A stretch of 39,016 nucleotides of DNA, from assembly GCA_020344015.1 (NCBI GenBank), contig CP070812.1, positions 650,168-689,183 of the forward strand, in the 5' to 3' direction. The notes below the pieces were generated by a model. It searched no databases and was not told the origin of the DNA. It was given only the letters and a program-made list of their open reading frames with translations. Shown one piece after another: positions 35,042 to 39,016 of this stretch (its first letter is position 1; every line of letters starts with the position of its first letter). A program made the translations under genes and the position numbers. Source of the stretch: Gemmatimonadota bacterium (lineage in GTDB: Bacteria > Gemmatimonadota > Gemmatimonadetes > Palauibacterales > KS3-K002).

Positions 35042-36064
35042 GTGAAGTATCGTCAGTGCCTCTGCGGTCAGGCCGTTGAAGAGCGGTTCACCGTCTGCCC
35101 CTACTGCAAGAGCGAGATCTCGGCTCAACCGGTCCAGACCGGCGAGCCGCCGAAGGGACCTGCGCCGGTGAGTCTGGTGGACCGGGATGACTGGTACTAC
35201 ATGTACGAGGGCCACATGGTGGGCCCCTGCTCGAGCGAGTTGCTGCAGGCGTCCGTTGCCTCGGGTCTGCTCGCCGCCCATGTGCAGATCTGGGCTCCCG
35301 GGCTCAAGGAGTGGACGACGGTGGGCGAGGTCATGCAGGTCCCCGATGCTACAACGCCACCGCCGTTCTCTGCCGCCGGTGCCGCAGGTACGGCGGCCTC
35401 GATGTCTCCTGCTGCGGCCGTCGTCGCCGAGGAGCCCGTCTTCGGACAGGAGCTGCCCCCGGAGGAGCCCTCACCTTTCGCGAGCGCCGGGCCCGAGCCG
35501 CAGGCCGGCCCCAACCCACCCTTCGGCGAGAGCGACCTGGGGAACTTCGACGCGTCGCCCATCGCCGGTGAGCCGCACCCCTGGCGCCGCTGGTTCGCAC
35601 GGATCGTCGACATGACGATCACGGCTTTCCTGCTCGGTATCGTGGTCGGGATCGTCGTGCCGGAAGCGACCATCTTCAACAGCAGCCTCGGCACATCGAT
35701 CCTGGTGCTCCTCGTCTGGATGGTGGCCGAGCCGTTCGTGCTCACTCATTTCGAGAATACGCCGGGCAAAGCGCTGCTCAACATCCGTCTGAAGACGGCG
35801 GAAGGAAGGTCGCTGAGGCTGGATCAGGCGTTCCAGCGCAGCGCCCGCGTCTGGTTCTTCGGGCTGGGCGGCGGTCTGCCGATCGTCAGCCTGTTCACCT
35901 TGGTCTCGGCCTACAACAAGCTCACCAAAGAGGGGATCACTTCGTGGGATAGGGTGGGGAACTTCTCGGTCACCCACGGGCCCATCGGCGTGGGCCGCAT
36001 GGTGGCCATCGGGCTGTTCATCGGGTGCTACTTCCTGATAAACGTCATCGCAGCGATCGCGTAG
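35042..36064 (+). CDS. zinc ribbon-GYF-RDD membrane protein
   Basis: The protein has 340 residues from the GTG at 35042, selected because GGGAGG lies five bases upstream. It has a zinc ribbon CLCGQAVEERFTVCPYC (5-22), a GYF_2-type domain (WYYMYEGHMVGPCSSELLQ to LKEWTTVGEVMQ), a long acidic Pro/Ala linker, and an RDD domain of three or four helices (RWFARIVDMTITAFLLGIVV to FLINVIAAIA). RDD proteins act in membrane transport or as lipid-linked factors; GYF_2 domains bind proline-rich peptides. Function unknown. Its 3' end overlaps the convergent amidohydrolase gene by 20 bp. Confidence 0.85.
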   Translation: MKYRQCLCGQAVEERFTVCPYCKSEISAQPVQTGEPPKGPAPVSLVDRDDWYYMYEGHMVGPCSSELLQASVASGLLAAHVQIWAPGLKEWTTVGEVMQVPDATTPPPFSAAGAAGTAASMSPAAAVVAEEPVFGQELPPEEPSPFASAGPEPQAGPNPPFGESDLGNFDASPIAGEPHPWRRWFARIVDMTITAFLLGIVVGIVVPEATIFNSSLGTSILVLLVWMVAEPFVLTHFENTPGKALLNIRLKTAEGRSLRLDQAFQRSARVWFFGLGGGLPIVSLFTLVSAYNKLTKEGITSWDRVGNFSVTHGPIGVGRMVAIGLFIGCYFLINVIAAIA

Positions 36065-37220
36065 CGACCCGCGCCGTCTCGGCCAGCACCGCGGCGCCGA
36101 CGAAGATGCTCTCGTCGGCGGCGAAGAAGCGCGAGCTGTGCGCCGGTATAAGCTCGCCGCCTTCCTCCCGCGCACCGATCCGCAGGAAACAGCCGGCCAT
36201 CTGCTCCAAATAGAACGCGAAGTCCTCGCCGCCCATGTTGAGCGTGCCGAGCGGCACCAGCGCGTCGGCGCCCAGCACATCCTCCACCGCCTGCCGCGCC
36301 CAACTCACCGGTTCCTCGGCGTTCACGATGGGCGGCGGCCCGAGGGTGACAGAGTTGCGGACATCGAGGCCATGCGCCGCGGCCGTACCCTCGGCGATGC
36401 GCAGCAGCTCGTCGTACAACAGGTCCCGGGACTCGCGGTCCAGCGAGCGGATCGTCCCCTGCAGGCGCGCCGTGTCGGGGATGACGTTGGGCGCCGATCC
36501 CGCCTGCAGCTTGCCGATCGTCACAACGGCCGGCGAGCCCGGACTGAGGCGGCGTGAGACGATGGTTTGCAACGCCGTGATCAGCGCGCCCGCCCCGACG
36601 ATGGGATCGATCCCTTCGTGGGGCCGCGCGCCGTGCGCACCGCTGCCCACCAGCTCGATGGTGAACTCGTCCGCTGCCGCGGCGATGGGGCCCGCTTCGG
36701 CGACGACCTGCCCGACGGCGAAGCGCCGATCCACGTGCGCGCCGAAGATGGCGGCGGCGCCTTCCAACGCACCGCTCTTCAGCACACGCGGCGCGCCCTG
36801 TCCCGTCTCCTCGGCGGGCTGCAGCAGGATGAGCACATCGCCCCGCGCCGGTTCCTTCGCCAAGAGGTGCGCGGCACCCACCGTCCACGTCGCGTGCACG
36901 TCGTGGCCACAGGCGTGCATGACACCGGGGTTCTGCGAGGCATAGGCTAGACCGGTCTCTTCCTGGATCGGTAGCGCGTCGATGTCGCCCCGCACGACGA
37001 CGGTGGGAGCGTTAGCGTCGTAACCTTCGATCCGGGCGACGATGCCCGTCGCCGCGATCACGTCGAGGTGCGCCGGCTTCAGCGCCGCCAATTCGGCGTA
37101 CAACCGTTCCGCCGTCCGCTCCTCCTGGAACGCCAGCTCGGGATGGCGATGGATATCACGCCGTAGCTCCAGCAGTCGCTCGCGTAGCTTCGGCGGGAAC
37201 AGCGCTTCCAAGTTCGTCAT
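36045..37220 (-). CDS. M20D-family N-acyl amino acid amidohydrolase
   Basis: The 391-residue protein has metal-binding motifs MHACGHDVH (Cys104, His106), LQPAEETGQGA (Glu137-Glu138), FGAHVDRR (His162) and PAHSSRFF near the C-terminus. The dimerisation insert is present (GARPHEGIDPIVGAG). M20D enzymes split N-acyl amino acids and hippurate. Its start is ten bases from the stop of the racemase gene and GAGG is present. Context suggests desuccinylation of N-succinyl-L-amino acids. Confidence 0.92.
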   Translation of the reverse strand: MTNLEALFPPKLRERLLELRRDIHRHPELAFQEERTAERLYAELAALKPAHLDVIAATGIVARIEGYDANAPTVVVRGDIDALPIQEETGLAYASQNPGVMHACGHDVHATWTVGAAHLLAKEPARGDVLILLQPAEETGQGAPRVLKSGALEGAAAIFGAHVDRRFAVGQVVAEAGPIAAAADEFTIELVGSGAHGARPHEGIDPIVGAGALITALQTIVSRRLSPGSPAVVTIGKLQAGSAPNVIPDTARLQGTIRSLDRESRDLLYDELLRIAEGTAAAHGLDVRNSVTLGPPPIVNAEEPVSWARQAVEDVLGADALVPLGTLNMGGEDFAFYLEQMAGCFLRIGAREEGGELIPAHSSRFFAADESIFVGAAVLAETARVATRSLR

Positions 37221-37230
37221 CCGCCTCGTT

Positions 37231-38367
37231 TCACTCCGCGGTCAGCGTCTGTTTGCGGACGGTCAGGTCGTCCACACGATCGATGTCGACGGCGACTCCG
37301 AGGCCCGGTCGATGGTAGGGTACCTGTACCATCCCGTCCTCCGCCATCGTCCACTCGGGTGTCACGATGTCGCGTTCCCAGTAGCGCGCGCTAGGGCTCA
37401 GGTCGCCCGGTAACGTGAAGTTCGCCAGCGTGGCGAGTGCGACGTTATAGGCACGGCCGATCCCGCTCTCCAGCATGCCGCCGTGCCAGACCGGTACACC
37501 CGCCTCGGCGCACAGGTCGTGGATCGCTTTCGCCTGCCTGAACCCACCCACACGGCCCGGCTTGATGTTCACTATCTTGCCGCTGCCCAGCGCCAGCGCG
37601 TCCGCCGCACGATCGACACCTGTAATCGATTCGTCCAGACAGATGGGCGTCTTCAGCTTCTTCTGCAACTCCGCATGACGCACCAGGTCGTCGCTGGCCA
37701 GCGGCTGCTCGATCATCAGCAGGTCGTACTGGTCGAGCTTCGCCAGATGGTCCGCATCGTTCAGCGTGTAGGCGCTGTTCGCGTCGGCCATCAACGGCGC
37801 TTCGGGGCCCAGCACCTCGCGGACCGCGGCGATGTACTCGACATCGGCGCCCGGCGCGATCTTGCACTTGATCTTACGGTAGCCCTGGGCCAGCGCATCC
37901 GCTGCGACCCGGGCCAGCGAGTCGGGATCGGGCTGGATGCCCAGCGAGATGCCGGTCGCGACCTTCGCCCGCGTACCGCCCAGCACCGCCGTCAGACTCA
38001 CGGCGCGCCGCTCGGCCACGAGCCCCCAGGCGCCCATCTCCACCGCCGCCTTCGCCATGTTGTGGCCCCGGAAGTCGCGGGCCAGGGCGGGGTCGACCTC
38101 AGCCGGTCCCGCGAACTCCTGCCCCAGCACCCGCGGCGCCACCCACTCGCTTATCGCCAGCCACGCCGTGTCGATCGTCTCCGGCGAGTAGTTGGGCCGT
38201 TCGCCGGCGACGCACTCGGACCACGCCGTCACGCCGTCCCGGTCCCTCAGCTCCAGCAGGATGATCCTGCGGGTCGTTACCATGCCCGACGAGATGCGGA
38301 ACGGCTCGCGCAGCGGCAGCCGAATCTCGCGCAGTGTCATCCCGGCGATGGCGATCGTATCGGGCAT
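37231..38367 (-). CDS. menC: o-succinylbenzoate synthase / N-succinylamino acid racemase (enolase superfamily)
   Basis: The protein has 378 residues from the ATG at 38367; GAGG precedes it and the GTG two codons earlier lacks a ribosome site. The catalytic lysines are in RKIKCKI (KxK), metal ligands in LMADANSAY, LMIEQPL and CLDESIT, and the opposite lysine is in IVNIKPGRVGG. This is the muconate-lactonizing subgroup, where OSBS and NSAR activities coexist. The adjacent GNAT and M20 genes favour racemisation of N-succinyl amino acids; menaquinone synthesis is an alternative. Confidence 0.93.
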   Translation of the reverse strand: MPDTIAIAGMTLREIRLPLREPFRISSGMVTTRRIILLELRDRDGVTAWSECVAGERPNYSPETIDTAWLAISEWVAPRVLGQEFAGPAEVDPALARDFRGHNMAKAAVEMGAWGLVAERRAVSLTAVLGGTRAKVATGISLGIQPDPDSLARVAADALAQGYRKIKCKIAPGADVEYIAAVREVLGPEAPLMADANSAYTLNDADHLAKLDQYDLLMIEQPLASDDLVRHAELQKKLKTPICLDESITGVDRAADALALGSGKIVNIKPGRVGGFRQAKAIHDLCAEAGVPVWHGGMLESGIGRAYNVALATLANFTLPGDLSPSARYWERDIVTPEWTMAEDGMVQVPYHRPGLGVAVDIDRVDDLTVRKQTLTAE

Positions 38368-38374
38368 CTCCACC

Positions 38375-39016
38375 TCAGCCGCGTGACAGAACGTAGAAGC
38401 AGCGCTGGGCCTTTGGGTCGCGTTGGAACCCCGTGACCCGGTAGGCTCGCCCCTGGTAGTGCATCAAGGCGCGCCGCGTGTTGGTGCGCCAAGACCGCGC
38501 CGTCTCCATCGACGTATTCTTGACCGCTTGGATGTCCCAGGGGATCTCGACCCGCACCGGGTCCGCGTCGGGCAGCTCGAGCTCGCGCGGGGTTGGGTCA
38601 CCATCGACGACCTCGCTGTTGACGATCGGCGCCTCGGCGCCGGCGTCGCGGTCGGTCGCGTCCTTGCCCGACAGCATCGCCTCGACCAGCGGGTCCGTGA
38701 GGTGCCACTCGACGACGAAGCGGTCGGTGTCCAGGCCGGCGTGCAGCTTGCCGGGGACGTGTCCGTACATGTTGGGCACGTACTCGACGGGGAAGGCCGC
38801 CAACCGGTTGATGTTGATGTTGGCGTTCCCAGCCTCCAGCGGGTCGTAGGTCCAGTACGCGACCTCGATGCCCCGCTCGAGAAGCTGGCTCAGCTGGTAG
38901 GCCTTGAGCCGCTGACCCAGCCCGCGACCGCGATACTCTTCTCGCACCGCCAGCATGTCAGACCAGTGCGCCAGCCGGCCGTGGCGCACGCCGGAGAGCC
39001 CGAACACGAAGCCCAC
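38375..39016 (-). CDS. GNAT-family acyltransferase (5' truncated), probable D-amino acid N-succinyltransferase
   Basis: The gene runs off the window end, so the N-terminus is missing. The visible 213 codons have the acyl-CoA motif YRGRGLGQRLKAYQL and a C-terminal extension. It precedes the OSBS/NSAR gene by seven bases. In Geobacillus a GNAT protein next to NSAR/OSBS transfers succinyl groups to D-amino acids; by gene order the same role is inferred here. Confidence 0.8.
   Translation of the reverse strand: MGFVFGLSGVRHGRLAHWSDMLAVREEYRGRGLGQRLKAYQLSQLLERGIEVAYWTYDPLEAGNANININRLAAFPVEYVPNMYGHVPGKLHAGLDTDRFVVEWHLTDPLVEAMLSGKDATDRDAGAEAPIVNSEVVDGDPTPRELELPDADPVRVEIPWDIQAVKNTSMETARSWRTNTRRALMHYQGRAYRVTGFQRDPKAQRCFYVLSRG

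Overview
The window is GC-rich, densely coded chromosomal DNA from a Gram-negative bacterium. Evidence for the envelope type is several lipobox lipoproteins, two or three outer-membrane beta-barrel proteins and a twin-arginine exported enzyme. The mix of PA-domain M28 peptidase, DinB-like protein, MenA/UbiA prenyltransferase, NtrC-type regulator and trehalose enzymes resembles Gemmatimonadota. That placement is inferred from protein style, not tested. I see no insertion sequence, prophage or CRISPR array.

Region by region: 1-2969 holds trehalose metabolism (end of a GH65 glycosidase/phosphorylase, OtsA-like synthase, TreT-like glycosyltransferase). A 100-bp hexanucleotide inverted-repeat block at 3218-3320 separates it from an operon of sodium symporter, class V PLP enzyme and Tat-exported M24-fold hydrolase (3411-7465). 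Next come OsmC, three small exported proteins and an ABC ATPase / FtsX-like permease / ZnuA-like lipoprotein / ICMT-like methyltransferase run (7536-13245). A ribbon-helix-helix/PIN toxin-antitoxin pair and an S33 lipoprotein hydrolase lie on the minus strand (13246-15473).

The most unusual block is 15652-25300. Five paralogues of an unrecognised protein family (zinc-ribbon-like Cys motif, central hydrophobic segment, charged helical C-terminus) sit in two clusters of two and three. Between the clusters lie a repeat-bearing lipoprotein, a DinB-like protein, a UbiA prenyltransferase and an M28 peptidase. Hairpin-forming intergenic repeats lie at two of the three junctions inside the clusters.

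After a DUF429 gene, 26426-31533 encodes a histidine kinase and NtrC-type regulator; the regulator is translationally coupled to an exported coiled-coil protein and a beta-barrel. At 31768-31851 is a class II tRNA with a leucine-type body but a GCC (glycine) anticodon. It is followed by a sequence perfectly complementary to its anticodon loop, next to promoter-like and terminator elements. The rest holds an Ada-type DNA repair protein, a small lipoprotein, an ADP-ribosylglycohydrolase homologue and a zinc ribbon-GYF-RDD membrane protein. The window ends in a three-gene minus-strand set (GNAT transferase, OSBS/N-succinylamino acid racemase, M20 amidohydrolase) whose order matches the known succinylation route converting D- to L-amino acids.
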